64,000 bases of DNA from JANXLS01 sp038227045 (GTDB taxonomy: Bacteria; Planctomycetota; SZUA-567; H5-PLA8): assembly GCA_038227045.1 (NCBI GenBank), contig JBBRQD010000009.1, forward strand, positions 1-64,000, given 5' to 3'. The notes beneath the pieces are model-generated. The model saw only the letters and a list, made by a program, of their open reading frames with translations. It was not told where the DNA came from and ran no database searches. The first letter of the stretch is position 1, and every line of letters starts with the position of its first letter. The position numbers were made by a program, and so were the translations under genes. This document shows, one piece after another, positions 49,700 through 58,750 of the stretch.

Positions 49700-50368
49700 T
49701 TAAAAATTCAGAACCTTCAAATAAATCGCCAGTCCGAATGCAAGCGACGCGGCGGCGAAGAATCCCAATATAAAAAAGAGCCAGCGCACAAGTGGTTCGT
49801 AACTCGACGAAGACGCGTCGGACTTTGCGGCCTTGTTGACGGCGTCGGCATAATCCCGCGCTTTGGCTCCGGTCGGCGGTTTGCGCTCCGTCACCTTCGA
49901 GGGTTCGCCTTCGTCGTCAACGGCTTCGAGTTTCCCCGAGCGAAGCTGCTGCATTTTTTTCTGGAGCTTCTGGCCATCCATGATGAACGTCGGTTCCGAA
50001 AACGCCTCGCTTTCAGCCGCCGGTGCGGGTTCCGCCGCCGGCGTCACTTTGGATTGTGCTTTCGCGGGTTGCTTCTGGGTCTCGTTGTTGAAGATCAAAA
50101 TGATCACGCCGAGAGCAATGCGGTCGCCCTGATTCAGATAATGTTCGGCGATCATTCGCCCGTTAACGAAGGTGTGGTTCGCCGAGTCCAAATCGATTAT
50201 CTTGAATGTTGCGCCGGATTCGACGATTTCACAGTGCGTGCCGGAGATGCCGAGAAAATCGAATGCCAGTTTGCATTTGCTGTGGCTGCGTCCAATGACC
50301 ATGGGGCCGTCGCCAAGCGGGAGCGTGCGGGGTTCCTTGTTGGGTTCCATGACGGTAATTGAAGCCAT
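49700..50368 (-). CDS. FHA-domain protein with C-terminal membrane anchor
   Basis: 222 residues. The FHA fold (residues about 8-92) has the phosphothreonine-binding signature: GPMVIGRSHSKCKLAF, ISGTHCEI and the loop SANHTFVNGRMI. A Pro/Ala linker and a charged stretch follow, and the chain ends in one hydrophobic helix (WLFFILGFFAAASLAFGLAIYL), so the FHA domain faces the cytoplasm from a tail anchor. It would bring phosphorylated partners to the membrane. No Ser/Thr kinase is adjacent. Confidence 0.9.
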   Translation of the reverse strand: MASITVMEPNKEPRTLPLGDGPMVIGRSHSKCKLAFDFLGISGTHCEIVESGATFKIIDLDSANHTFVNGRMIAEHYLNQGDRIALGVIILIFNNETQKQPAKAQSKVTPAAEPAPAAESEAFSEPTFIMDGQKLQKKMQQLRSGKLEAVDDEGEPSKVTERKPPTGAKARDYADAVNKAAKSDASSSSYEPLVRWLFFILGFFAAASLAFGLAIYLKVLNF

Positions 50369-50582
50369 GTGAAAAGAAATCCTTGTGACGCATCAAAAAT
50401 GCCGCAGCTCGAAATTGCCGCGCAACCGGTATACGAAAAAGTGGGTTCGTTTTCTATCGCGTTTTTACATGGCGCGTTGACAAGATTTTAAGGCCTCCCT
50501 CATCCGATGAGATGCTCCGTGCGCTGGACATTGATCGCTTGACGCTATATAAGTTTGCTTCCAAATTACGGAGAAATCCACT

Positions 50583-50903
50583 GTGGCGTCAGAAGAATCC
50601 ATTGGTTACGTATTGACCGTCTATACCGGCATCGGCCTGCCTCCCGACCGGAGCGATTTCGAAGACAAGATAAAGGCCGAGAAAGCATTCACGGACGCGA
50701 AAGCGTACTCGATTCTCTGGCAGTCGCGCACGATCACGCAGGGCGTGGGATGGATCAAGCTCAAGGAAAAGGAAGCGCCGCCGACCGCGCCGCCAGCTCC
50801 CCCTGCCGCGCCTCCCGCTCCGGCCGCGCCGGCCGCCGCAAAACCACCGGTGCCCGCAATGGTCAAGGCTGTCGCGCCAGCGGTACCCGCGCCCAAACCC
50901 TAA
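50583..50903 (+). CDS. Small protein with Pro/Ala-rich tail, unknown
   Basis: 106 residues from a GTG with GGAG 9 nt upstream; a weak promoter (TGGACA, 15 bp, TATATA) ends about 32 nt before it. The first 60 residues look like a small alpha/beta domain (SIGYVLTVYTGIGLPPDRSDFEDKIKAEKAF). The last 45 are almost only Pro, Ala, Val and Lys, like the tails of IF-3 and NuoI here. It lies 21 nt before the dapA-like gene, so an operon is likely. No function recognised. Confidence 0.65.
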   Translation: MASEESIGYVLTVYTGIGLPPDRSDFEDKIKAEKAFTDAKAYSILWQSRTITQGVGWIKLKEKEAPPTAPPAPPAAPPAPAAPAAAKPPVPAMVKAVAPAVPAPKP

Positions 50904-50924
50904 CCCCTAAACCAGGAATCTATC

Positions 50925-51986
50925 ATGTCCGTTGCGTTTCAACCTTATGGAGTCTGGACGGCGCTGGCCACCCCATTTCTGGAAGACGGCAATCTGAATC
51001 TTGATGCGTTCAAGCGGACTGTCGCATTCCAGATCGCCGAAGGCATCACCGGCATTGTTCCGGCTGGCACCACCGGCGAATCGCCCACGTTGCGCTGGTC
51101 CGAGCACAATCTGGTCATTGAAGAAGCCATCGCCTGCGCCAACGGCCGCGTGGGCGTGCTCGCGGGAACCGGCTCAAACAGCACCGAGGAAGCCATCGAA
51201 GCCACCCGCCACGCGCAGCAAGCCGGTGTGAGCGCGGCGCTGGTCGTCGATTGCTATTACAACGGGCCGTCAAGTCTCGAACTGCGCACCGAATATTACG
51301 AAGCGATCGCCAGCAGCGTGCCCGGAATTCCGCTGGTCCCGTACATCATTCCAGGACGCTGCGGCACCGAAATGAACGCCGCAGACCTGGCGATCCTGCA
51401 CAACGATCCCGTCACGTTTCCAGCGGTAAAACAAGCCACCGGCAACCTCGAGCGCATGCGCCTGGACCGCGAACTCTGCGGCCCGGAACTGGCGATCATG
51501 TCCGGCGACGACGATATGACGCTGGCGATGATGAAAGACGGCGCGATTCGCGCGTCGGGCGTCATCTCCGTCATGAGCAACATCGTGCCGGGAGCCCTTT
51601 CGCGGATGGTCAAGGCCATGAGCAAAGGCGACGGAAAGACCGCGGATCAGATCGCCGCGCAATTGGCGCCGCTGTTCAAAATGGTCGGCTGCAAAATCGC
51701 CGCAACGCGCCGCCTCAAAGACGGTCGTTCAATCGAGGTCGAAGACAAATTCCGCAATCCCGTTCCCGTCAAAACGATGATGGCCGGTCTGGGAATGGGC
51801 GTCGGCCCGTGCCGCCGGCCTCTGGGAATGATGACGCCCGGCGGCGTCCAAGCCTGCCGCGACGCGCTAAGGGCAGTCTTCGAAACCGCGCCAGAAGTGC
51901 TGACGCCGATCGAAGCCGCCTTCGGCGTGAAGATCGGCGATCGCCTGAAGAACGACGAAATCTGGTCGCGCCTGGCACGAAAGTAG
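50925..51986 (+). CDS. Dihydrodipicolinate synthase/N-acetylneuraminate lyase family aldolase
   Basis: 353 residues, longer than the roughly 290 of DapA because of a C-terminal extension. It is a class I aldolase TIM barrel with the pyruvate-binding GTTGESPTL, the strand VLAGTGSNSTEEAI, the tyrosine motif PYIIPGRCGTEM and the Schiff-base lysine Lys169 in FPAVKQATG. It could make dihydrodipicolinate for lysine and peptidoglycan, or cleave a 2-keto-3-deoxy sugar acid, which would fit the xylonate dehydratase nearby. The sequence alone does not decide. Confidence 0.88.
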   Translation: MSVAFQPYGVWTALATPFLEDGNLNLDAFKRTVAFQIAEGITGIVPAGTTGESPTLRWSEHNLVIEEAIACANGRVGVLAGTGSNSTEEAIEATRHAQQAGVSAALVVDCYYNGPSSLELRTEYYEAIASSVPGIPLVPYIIPGRCGTEMNAADLAILHNDPVTFPAVKQATGNLERMRLDRELCGPELAIMSGDDDMTLAMMKDGAIRASGVISVMSNIVPGALSRMVKAMSKGDGKTADQIAAQLAPLFKMVGCKIAATRRLKDGRSIEVEDKFRNPVPVKTMMAGLGMGVGPCRRPLGMMTPGGVQACRDALRAVFETAPEVLTPIEAAFGVKIGDRLKNDEIWSRLARK

Positions 51987-51996
51987 TCCCGTACCG

Positions 51997-52770
51997 CTAC
52001 CGCGCCGTCCACCCGCCATCAATGACAATCGTCTGCCCGGTGATATTCCGCGCGTCACGGCTCATCAGGAATTCGGTCGTCGCCGCGATTTCGTCGATGG
52101 TGATGAAGGCCTTTTTGGGCATCGGTTCGAGCATGATTTTCTCGATCACATCCTGTTCGGAAAGTCCGTGCGACTTGGCTTGCGCCGTGATTTGAGCGTC
52201 GACGAGCGGTGTGCGGACATACGCCGGACAAATCGTATTGATGGTGATGTCTGTGTCGCCCGTCTCCAGCGCAACGACCTTGGAAAACCCCAGCAAACCG
52301 TGCTTCGCCGCGACGTACGCCGATTTGAATGGCGACGCGATCAGCGCATGAATCGATCCGATATTGACGATGCGCCCAAACCCATTTTTTCGCATGACAG
52401 GCAACGCGGACTGCGTCATCAAAAAAGCGCCCTTCAGCATCACATCGAAAAGCAGATCCCAGCGCTCTTCCGGAAATTCCGGCACCGGCGCGACAAACTG
52501 AAGGCCGGCATTATTGATAAGCACATCGACGCGCTCCGCCCCGAGCGTTGCATAGAGAGCGCGAATTTGCGGCGCGGAGGCGATGTCCACGGTATGCGTC
52601 GTCGCGCGAACCGCATCGCCCCCCAACGCATCGACCGTTTCGCGCAATCCTTGAGGATTCAAATCCACGAGAAAAAGACGGTGCCCTTTTGCGCCCAAAC
52701 AGCAAGCCAGGCCGCGGCCGAGTCCACTGCCGGCGCCAGTGATTAAAATGTTAAGCGAAGTTGGGTTCAT
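51997..52770 (-). CDS. 3-hydroxybutyrate dehydrogenase-like SDR
   Basis: 257 residues. A classical short-chain dehydrogenase with cofactor motif TGAGSGLGRG and NNAG at 86-89. The catalytic triad is Ser139, Tyr152, Lys156 in NIGSIHALIASPFKSAYVAAKHGLLG. This segment, and the FVAPVPEFPEERWD before it, resemble D-3-hydroxybutyrate dehydrogenases, which interconvert 3-hydroxybutyrate and acetoacetate. Asp36 after the second strand (FLVDLN) indicates NAD. It is convergent with the DapA-family gene, 10 nt apart. Confidence 0.85.
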   Translation of the reverse strand: MNPTSLNILITGAGSGLGRGLACCLGAKGHRLFLVDLNPQGLRETVDALGGDAVRATTHTVDIASAPQIRALYATLGAERVDVLINNAGLQFVAPVPEFPEERWDLLFDVMLKGAFLMTQSALPVMRKNGFGRIVNIGSIHALIASPFKSAYVAAKHGLLGFSKVVALETGDTDITINTICPAYVRTPLVDAQITAQAKSHGLSEQDVIEKIMLEPMPKKAFITIDEIAATTEFLMSRDARNITGQTIVIDGGWTAR

Positions 52771-52911
52771 GCTGATAACTACACCACGCGAGCGCAGTGA
52801 TTCGCGTCTCCGCCGAGGGATTAATCCATTGACGCTTCAACAACCCCGGCTATGACTTTGGCAGCGAAAACGACATTCGCGCTTCATACACAACATCTGG
52901 ATTCGCCAGGC

Positions 52912-53562
52912 ATGAAATACAATTATCTGATCATCGGTTTAGCGCTGCAAGTCGGAGCCATCGCGATGGCCTATGTAAGTAATCGCATATTATACGCCAT
53001 TGCTTGGCTATTTATCCTGGTTGTCTGCTTTCCGGTGTTTTTTGTAAGTCCGTTTTATCTGATGAGAACGGGCCTTCCGCTGGTGATTCGCCTGATCCTC
53101 AGTTTTTGGATTCTTGCTTTTCCAATTTATTGGTCAGCGTTGTTGATCTACGATTGGAATCGCGTACCCACGGAAGTGTTTCTGATTCCAGATGGATACC
53201 GCGGACTTGTGACAGTCATTCTGGATCAACCCGACGGCGTTCCCGTGGAGCACGAGGGGAAAAAATTCATCTTCAGGGTTGGCGCCGATGGAAAATTGAA
53301 AACTCAAATGCGTCAGCCCACGTTCTCCAACACGGAATGTGTCGATGCCTTGTTCAATCAAAGGGAGTATTATTGGATAAACGCTTCGGGTGCCAAAGTG
53401 AAACTGAATTATCCGACGCCGTTGGACGGCGATGCCCTTGCGCCGGATCAAGTCATCATCACCCAAGTCCCTGGTCCAGCGGAAACGCAGAATCTGAACG
53501 CCATTCATCTTTTGATTGGCACCATATCCGATTTTAGAAAATATTTGGACGGCTTGAAATAG
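52912..53562 (+). CDS. Membrane protein with DUF6843-like soluble domain
   Basis: 216 residues from the ATG at 52912; an upstream in-frame ATG at 52852 adds a polar leader. Three hydrophobic helices occupy residues 4-85. The soluble part begins VPTEVFLIPDGYRGLVTVILDQPDGVPVEHEGKKFIFRVGADGKLKTQ, which resembles the DUF6843 pattern (E-x-Y/F-L-I-P-x-x-Y/F-x-G-x-V). Its role is unknown. A+T content is higher than in neighbouring genes. It stands alone, 82 nt before the YHYH gene. Confidence 0.65.
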   Translation: MKYNYLIIGLALQVGAIAMAYVSNRILYAIAWLFILVVCFPVFFVSPFYLMRTGLPLVIRLILSFWILAFPIYWSALLIYDWNRVPTEVFLIPDGYRGLVTVILDQPDGVPVEHEGKKFIFRVGADGKLKTQMRQPTFSNTECVDALFNQREYYWINASGAKVKLNYPTPLDGDALAPDQVIITQVPGPAETQNLNAIHLLIGTISDFRKYLDGLK

Positions 53563-53644
53563 AATTCCGCGCGGAATTCGTGTAACCAATCTTCCGGTTC
53601 GCACATACTTTATCGAGACGATTCAAACTATTTCGGAGACCGCA

Positions 53645-54574
53645 ATGTTGAAACGCCTGTCGATATGCTGCCTGGTCACGGCCGCATGTATTGCCGCCGA
53701 TCAAGCGCTTGTAGCGGAGAAGGCCGCAGCGTTTCCTGCCCGTGTCACGATTGAAGTGCGCGGCGACTATCGGTATATCGTATCGAACGGCATTCCCGAT
53801 CACGAACCAGGTAGGTTTCCAAATCCCGGAAACCCCAACACAATAGCTGAACAAAAATACGAATTTCGCGTTCCATTGCACCCCAAAGAATCCGAAACGT
53901 CACGCCGGGCCGGGCCGATTTTGTTCGGCGTGGCACTCAACGGCGTGCCTTTCGATCCCGGCACCGCCGAACTCTGGAACGGTAATTTCGCCTGGCGTTA
54001 CGAAGCGATCAACGGAGGAATCAACCTGGGTTTGGATCGGCACAACGCCCACGTCCAACCCGGCGGCAAGTACCATTACCATTCGCTGCCCACGGAGTTG
54101 ATCGACAAAATTTCCGTCGACAAACAGAAAACAGTGCTGGTCGGTTACGCCGCCGATGGCTTCCCGATTTATTCGCAGTACGGATACAACGATCTAAAGG
54201 ATGTAAAAAGCGGAGTACGCAAGATGCAATCGGGCTACAAATTGAAACAGGGTGATCGGCCCGCCAGCGGCCCACCCGGAAAATACGACGGCCGATTTGG
54301 AGCGGACTGGGAATATGTAAAAGGTGCGGGCGATCTGGACGCGTGCAATGGCAGAATCGGCGCGACCCCCGAATATCCCGAAGGCATTTACCATTACTAC
54401 ATCACCGAAGAATTTCCGTTCATCGCGCGCCAGTTCAAGGGCGAACCCGATCCAAGCTTTCAGAAAAAAGACGGCCCACCGCGTGGGCCGCGTCCCGGCC
54501 CTCCAGGCGGTCCACCCGGCGGATTTGGTTTCTTTCCTCCTCCACCTCCAGGCGGTCCGACTCCGGATCGGTAA
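53645..54574 (+). CDS. Secreted YHYH-domain protein
   Basis: 309 residues with a signal peptide (LSICCLVTAACIAADQA). It has the YHYH-family core: GVALNGVPFDPGTAELWNG, GLDRHNAHVQPGGKYHYHSLP, LVGYAADGFPIYSQYGY and YPEGIYHYYITEEFPFIARQFKG. The histidines suggest a metal site, but no biochemical role is established that I can name. The C-terminus is an approximately 40-residue Pro/Gly tail (PPRGPRPGPPGGPPGG). The next gene starts within its TAAATG stop/start junction, so the two are an operon. Confidence 0.88.
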   Translation: MLKRLSICCLVTAACIAADQALVAEKAAAFPARVTIEVRGDYRYIVSNGIPDHEPGRFPNPGNPNTIAEQKYEFRVPLHPKESETSRRAGPILFGVALNGVPFDPGTAELWNGNFAWRYEAINGGINLGLDRHNAHVQPGGKYHYHSLPTELIDKISVDKQKTVLVGYAADGFPIYSQYGYNDLKDVKSGVRKMQSGYKLKQGDRPASGPPGKYDGRFGADWEYVKGAGDLDACNGRIGATPEYPEGIYHYYITEEFPFIARQFKGEPDPSFQKKDGPPRGPRPGPPGGPPGGFGFFPPPPPGGPTPDR

Positions 54575-55366
54575 ATGAAAAATGGTAAATGGAAAATGTT
54601 TGTAAATCGTCGCTCCAGTCAAACACACTGTAATAGAGTGGCTCCTGCCTTCGCGGCCTTGATCCTGTCCATCTGCGTGACCGGCATTCCCGCCCAGGCA
54701 CATCCGCTGTCGCAGGGCCGCGTGGAAATGCTGATTGATGCGCACAAAATTACGCTCAAATTGGTTGTAACCGTCGAAGAAATCATCGTCCAGCAATCGC
54801 TCTCCTCGGGCAACGACGACAAGTTTCCAATCTCGTCGGAGAATTATCAAAAGCACGGTACATATCTCCTGCGGCACTTCTATCTGAACGCCGACGGCAA
54901 ACGCCTTGACGGCAGGATCGTCAAAATCGAAGAACCCAGCGAACGATCCTTCCATCCGCTCGATATGGGCCGTGCCTGGGCCACGTATGAAATCGAGTAT
55001 GCCGTCGGCGCGCTGCCCGACGCGCTCGTATTATCGCAAAACGTTCTCAACGAAATTGACTTCGAGCCGGGAAATCGCTGGGAAGTTTCATACATATCGA
55101 GCGTTCATCAGGCCGGACAGAGCAAGCAAGAGAACCTGTACTTGAGCAGTTCGACGCCGCTGAATTTCCCATGCGCCCGAAACACGCCATCCATGACACC
55201 AGCGCCGGAGAATACGCAATCGCCTCCCGCATCCGCCAATTTGCTGTCCAACGCAACAAAGCCCACCGTCGATGCCTCGTCCAAGACACATCTCGTCGCA
55301 TTTATTGCGCTCTGTTTAAGCGCCCTCTACCTGCTCGCAACGCTTCGCAAGAGACGTGCGAATTAA
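54575..55366 (+). CDS. Exported membrane-anchored protein like a HupE/UreJ ectodomain
   Basis: 263 residues; the start overlaps the YHYH stop region, and the ATG at 54596 is also possible. After a signal region ending PAQA, the mature chain begins HPLSQGRVEMLIDAHKITLKLVVTVEE, which resembles the periplasmic head of HupE/UreJ_2-type membrane proteins. The channel-like helices that normally follow are missing; there is a single C-terminal anchor (FIALCLSALYLLATLRKRR). Probably works with the YHYH protein; function unknown. Confidence 0.7.
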   Translation: MKNGKWKMFVNRRSSQTHCNRVAPAFAALILSICVTGIPAQAHPLSQGRVEMLIDAHKITLKLVVTVEEIIVQQSLSSGNDDKFPISSENYQKHGTYLLRHFYLNADGKRLDGRIVKIEEPSERSFHPLDMGRAWATYEIEYAVGALPDALVLSQNVLNEIDFEPGNRWEVSYISSVHQAGQSKQENLYLSSSTPLNFPCARNTPSMTPAPENTQSPPASANLLSNATKPTVDASSKTHLVAFIALCLSALYLLATLRKRRAN

Positions 55367-55498
55367 TCGAACGATCACAGTCTTTTATCTATTTTAATAT
55401 TTTTCAGTAGCGACGCATTTTGTGTTTTTCATCCGAATCTCCCGGTGTATTTCAAGTTTGGAGATCGACGGCGAAATAACGCGGAAGCGATTCAACCC

Positions 55499-58400
55499 AT
55501 GCCCGAGTTGCGCTCCATGGCCGATCACGTGCGACGACGCAAATCTTTGCTTTTACACGCCACGATTGCGTTCGCCCTGTTGCTGCCGGGAATGGCCCGG
55601 TGTGGCGACGTCGATTACCTCAAAGACATCAAGCCTATTCTAAAAAATCGCTGTTTTGCCTGCCATGGCGCGCTCAAGCAAAAATCGGGTCTGCGTCTCG
55701 ACACCATCGCGGCGATGCGCAAGGGCGGGGAAGAGGGCAACATTCTCGCTCCGGATACGCTCTCGCTCGTGAAGCGGGTAGCAAATCCGGACGAGCACGA
55801 ACGCATGCCGCCCGAAGGCGCTCCGTTGTCAGCCGAACAAATTGCCAAGCTGAAAGAGTGGATTTCGGGCGGGTGCAAAGGGCCGGCCGATGAACAGCCC
55901 GAACCCGATCCGCGGCTGCATTGGGCCTACCAATCGCCCAAGCGCGCCAACGGGGACGTCGACTCGCTAATGGCCGCGCGTCTCAGCGCAAAAAAATTGA
56001 AGCCTCAAGCCGAAGCAGCGCCAGAATTGTGGCTGCGCCGCGCGTATCTAGATTTGATCGGCATTCCGCCCACCCCGGAACAAATTCGTGCGTTTCAAAA
56101 AGCCTCTTCCATCAATGCGGACACAGCGAGAAATCAAACGGTCGACACGCTGCTGAGTTCTCCGCAGTACGGCGAGCGTTGGGCGCGACATTTTATGGAT
56201 ATCTGGCGCTATTGCGACTGGTATGGTCTGGACGCGGAGCTTCGTCAAAGCCAAAAACACATCTGGCACTGGCGCGACTGGATCGTCGAATCGGTCAATG
56301 CAGACAAGGGCTACGATCGCATGATCGTCGAGATGCTCGCCGCCGACGAAGAAACGCCCGAGAACCGCGACGCGTTGCGCGCGACGGGTTTTCTCGCGCG
56401 CAACTATTACCTCTTCAATCGCACCACGTGGCTCGACGATGTCATCGAACACACCAACCGCGCGTTCCTCGGCGTGACGATGCAATGCTGCAAGTGCCAC
56501 GATCACAAGTACGATCCGATCGAGCAAGCCGACTACTACCGCATGAGGGCGATCTTTGAGCCGTATCATGTGCGGCTCGACGCCTGGCCCGGCGAAACCG
56601 ATTTCGAAAAGAACGGCTTGCCGCGCGCATTCGACCTGCATCTCGACCGCGCCACGTACCGGCACATCCGCGGCGACGACAAAATCGAAGACAAAGCGCA
56701 TCCATTGGCGCCCGGAATTCCGACGGTGCTCTCGTTCGCCGAATTCAAAGTCGCTCCCATCGCATTGCCCGCCGCCGCGTTCGCTCCGGGACTACAGCAG
56801 TTCGTTATCGACGACCAACTCGCCGCGGCCGAACGCGAGATTTCCACCGCGCGTGAGGCTCTCGATAAAGCGCGCAAGACTCTCGCTGAATTTCAGCACA
56901 AACAGCCCGGCGCAAAATCGCCCGCCGCGACAACTCCAAAGACCCTTGCTCAGGACGACTTCAATGTCGCCAAGCCCGACCTGTGGCAGACCATTAAAGG
57001 AGACTGGCGCTACGCGGACGGAGTCCTGCGGCAACACGAAGTTGGCTTGGAATCGCGCCGCATTCAACTGCGCGCAAACCCGCCCGTGGATTTTGCCGCG
57101 AGTCTCACGTTTACGATTCGCGGCGGCGAAGTATACAAATCCGTCGGTCTCGCGTTCGATGTCGACTTGGACGACGACGTGAATGTGTACATGAGCGCCT
57201 TCAAAGGCGGTTCGAAGGTTCAGGTTGCCATGGCGAAGCAGGGTAAGAGCACGTATCCTTCGGACGGAATGCAGGCGCGCGCCGTGCTGCCGAACACGAA
57301 ATATCAAATGGAAGTGCAAGTGCGCGGCCAGCTCGTCAACGTCAGCATCGATGGCAAACCCGCGCTCGCGTACAACCTGCCGCAAGCCCGCCGCCCAGGA
57401 TCCATGCAAATCATCGCGTTCGACGCCGACGTGGAATTCTGCGGCTTCACGCTGATTGAATTGCCCACGGATGCGGCGCTGCGAAATCCGAACGAAAAAG
57501 CCGCCGCAACCTTGACGCTCGCCGACGCCGAGGCTGGCGCGTCCATCGCCGAAAAAGCGCTGGCGATGGCACAGACCAAGCCGGCGCTGTTCCGAGCCGT
57601 TTTCGCCGCGGATCAAGCCCGCGCGCAAAAGCCCGCGCCGGCAAACCTTTCAGAGCTGCTCACCGTAGCCGCGAAAGCGGAAGCGGGCATAAAACTCATT
57701 GAAGCCGAAATTGAATTCGCCAATGCTCAACAACAGATGCTGGTCGCAAAGAAAAAGGAAGAAGCTGAAAAGAAGCTGAAAGCCGCCGAACAAACGCTCG
57801 CGGCCGCCCGGAAAAAAGCGGAAGCGCCAGGCGATATATACACATCATTCCACGCGTCGTTGAAAGCTAAAGACGGGCCGGAAGAAAAGACCAACGCCGA
57901 TGTTCAGCGCTACCCCGAAACAAGCACGGGACGCCGCCTCGCGTTCGCGCGCTGGGTCGCCGACGCGCGCAATCCGCTCACCGCCCGCGTCCTGGTGAAT
58001 CACCTGTGGACGCGGCACTTCGGCGCGTCGCTGGTGCCCGACGTCAGCGACTTCGGGCGGCGCTGCCCACCGCCCGCGTACCAGGACGTGCTCGACACGC
58101 TGGCCGTCGATTTCATGGAACACGGCTGGAGCCTCAAGCGGCTTCATAAGCAGATGCTGCTCAGCCGCCTCTATCGCACAAGTTCGTCCGTCGCCGGAGC
58201 CGATGCCGCCACGCTCGCCGCCGATCCCGACAACACCTTCTTATGGCGCATGAATCCGCGCCGTCTCGAATCGCAGGCGATCCGCGATTCATTGTTGTTT
58301 GTCGTGGGCAAACTCGACCTGCATATTGGTGGCCCCAGCATTGAAGTTGCCAGCGAATCCAGCAATCGCCGCTCGCTCTATTACGTGCAAAGCGCCAACG

Positions 58401-58750
58401 ACGAGCACCGCTTCCTGGGCGCATTTGACAACGCAAGCGTGCTTGAATGCTACCGCCGCCAAGAAAGCATTGTTCCGCAGCAGGCCCTTGCGCTCGCAAA
58501 CAGCAAACTGTCACGCGAATGCGCCGACGCTCTGGCCGCGCGGACAGCGAAGCTCGACGAAAACGCATTCGTGGACGAGGCATTCTTAAGTCTGCTCGGC
58601 AGGCCGCCCACAAAAGAAGAATCGAAAGTCTGCTCGGAGAGCCTGGCAACGTTGTCTGGCCTGACGCCATCAAAACCCGACGCTCAACGCACGCGCGCAC
58701 TGTTTCTGCAAGCGTTGATGAGTCACAACGATTTCATTACACTCCGATGA
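55499..58750 (+). CDS. Planctomycete cytochrome c/DUF1549/DUF1553 protein with inserted jelly-roll domain
   Basis: About 1083 residues from the ATG at 55499 (55445 and 55517 are also possible), with a signal sequence (LLLHATIAFALLLPGMARC). PSCyt1 has the heme-binding CFACH near residue 52. DUF1549 (PSCyt2) contains RRAYLDLIGIPPTPEQ, RWARHFMDIWRY and a second CxxCH in MQCCKCHDHKYDPI. Residues about 486-657 are a beta-sandwich of the LamG/DUF1080 type (WQTIKGDWRYADGVLRQHE), then a coiled coil, then DUF1553 (PSD1: FARWVADARNPLTARVLVNHLWTRHFG). It pairs with a DUF1501 gene through a 4-nt overlap, the standard association. Probably acts on extracellular polysaccharide, but no reaction is proven. 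Confidence 0.9.
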   Translation: MPELRSMADHVRRRKSLLLHATIAFALLLPGMARCGDVDYLKDIKPILKNRCFACHGALKQKSGLRLDTIAAMRKGGEEGNILAPDTLSLVKRVANPDEHERMPPEGAPLSAEQIAKLKEWISGGCKGPADEQPEPDPRLHWAYQSPKRANGDVDSLMAARLSAKKLKPQAEAAPELWLRRAYLDLIGIPPTPEQIRAFQKASSINADTARNQTVDTLLSSPQYGERWARHFMDIWRYCDWYGLDAELRQSQKHIWHWRDWIVESVNADKGYDRMIVEMLAADEETPENRDALRATGFLARNYYLFNRTTWLDDVIEHTNRAFLGVTMQCCKCHDHKYDPIEQADYYRMRAIFEPYHVRLDAWPGETDFEKNGLPRAFDLHLDRATYRHIRGDDKIEDKAHPLAPGIPTVLSFAEFKVAPIALPAAAFAPGLQQFVIDDQLAAAEREISTAREALDKARKTLAEFQHKQPGAKSPAATTPKTLAQDDFNVAKPDLWQTIKGDWRYADGVLRQHEVGLESRRIQLRANPPVDFAASLTFTIRGGEVYKSVGLAFDVDLDDDVNVYMSAFKGGSKVQVAMAKQGKSTYPSDGMQARAVLPNTKYQMEVQVRGQLVNVSIDGKPALAYNLPQARRPGSMQIIAFDADVEFCGFTLIELPTDAALRNPNEKAAATLTLADAEAGASIAEKALAMAQTKPALFRAVFAADQARAQKPAPANLSELLTVAAKAEAGIKLIEAEIEFANAQQQMLVAKKKEEAEKKLKAAEQTLAAARKKAEAPGDIYTSFHASLKAKDGPEEKTNADVQRYPETSTGRRLAFARWVADARNPLTARVLVNHLWTRHFGASLVPDVSDFGRRCPPPAYQDVLDTLAVDFMEHGWSLKRLHKQMLLSRLYRTSSSVAGADAATLAADPDNTFLWRMNPRRLESQAIRDSLLFVVGKLDLHIGGPSIEVASESSNRRSLYYVQSANDEHRFLGAFDNASVLECYRRQESIVPQQALALANSKLSRECADALAARTAKLDENAFVDEAFLSLLGRPPTKEESKVCSESLATLSGLTPSKPDAQRTRALFLQALMSHNDFITLR

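Noticed and set aside
58447..58746. 300-nt N-terminal extension of the DUF1501 protein
   Set aside because: It overlaps the DUF1553 coding region in another frame and would bury the twin-arginine signal; the ATGA junction at 58747 is the natural start.
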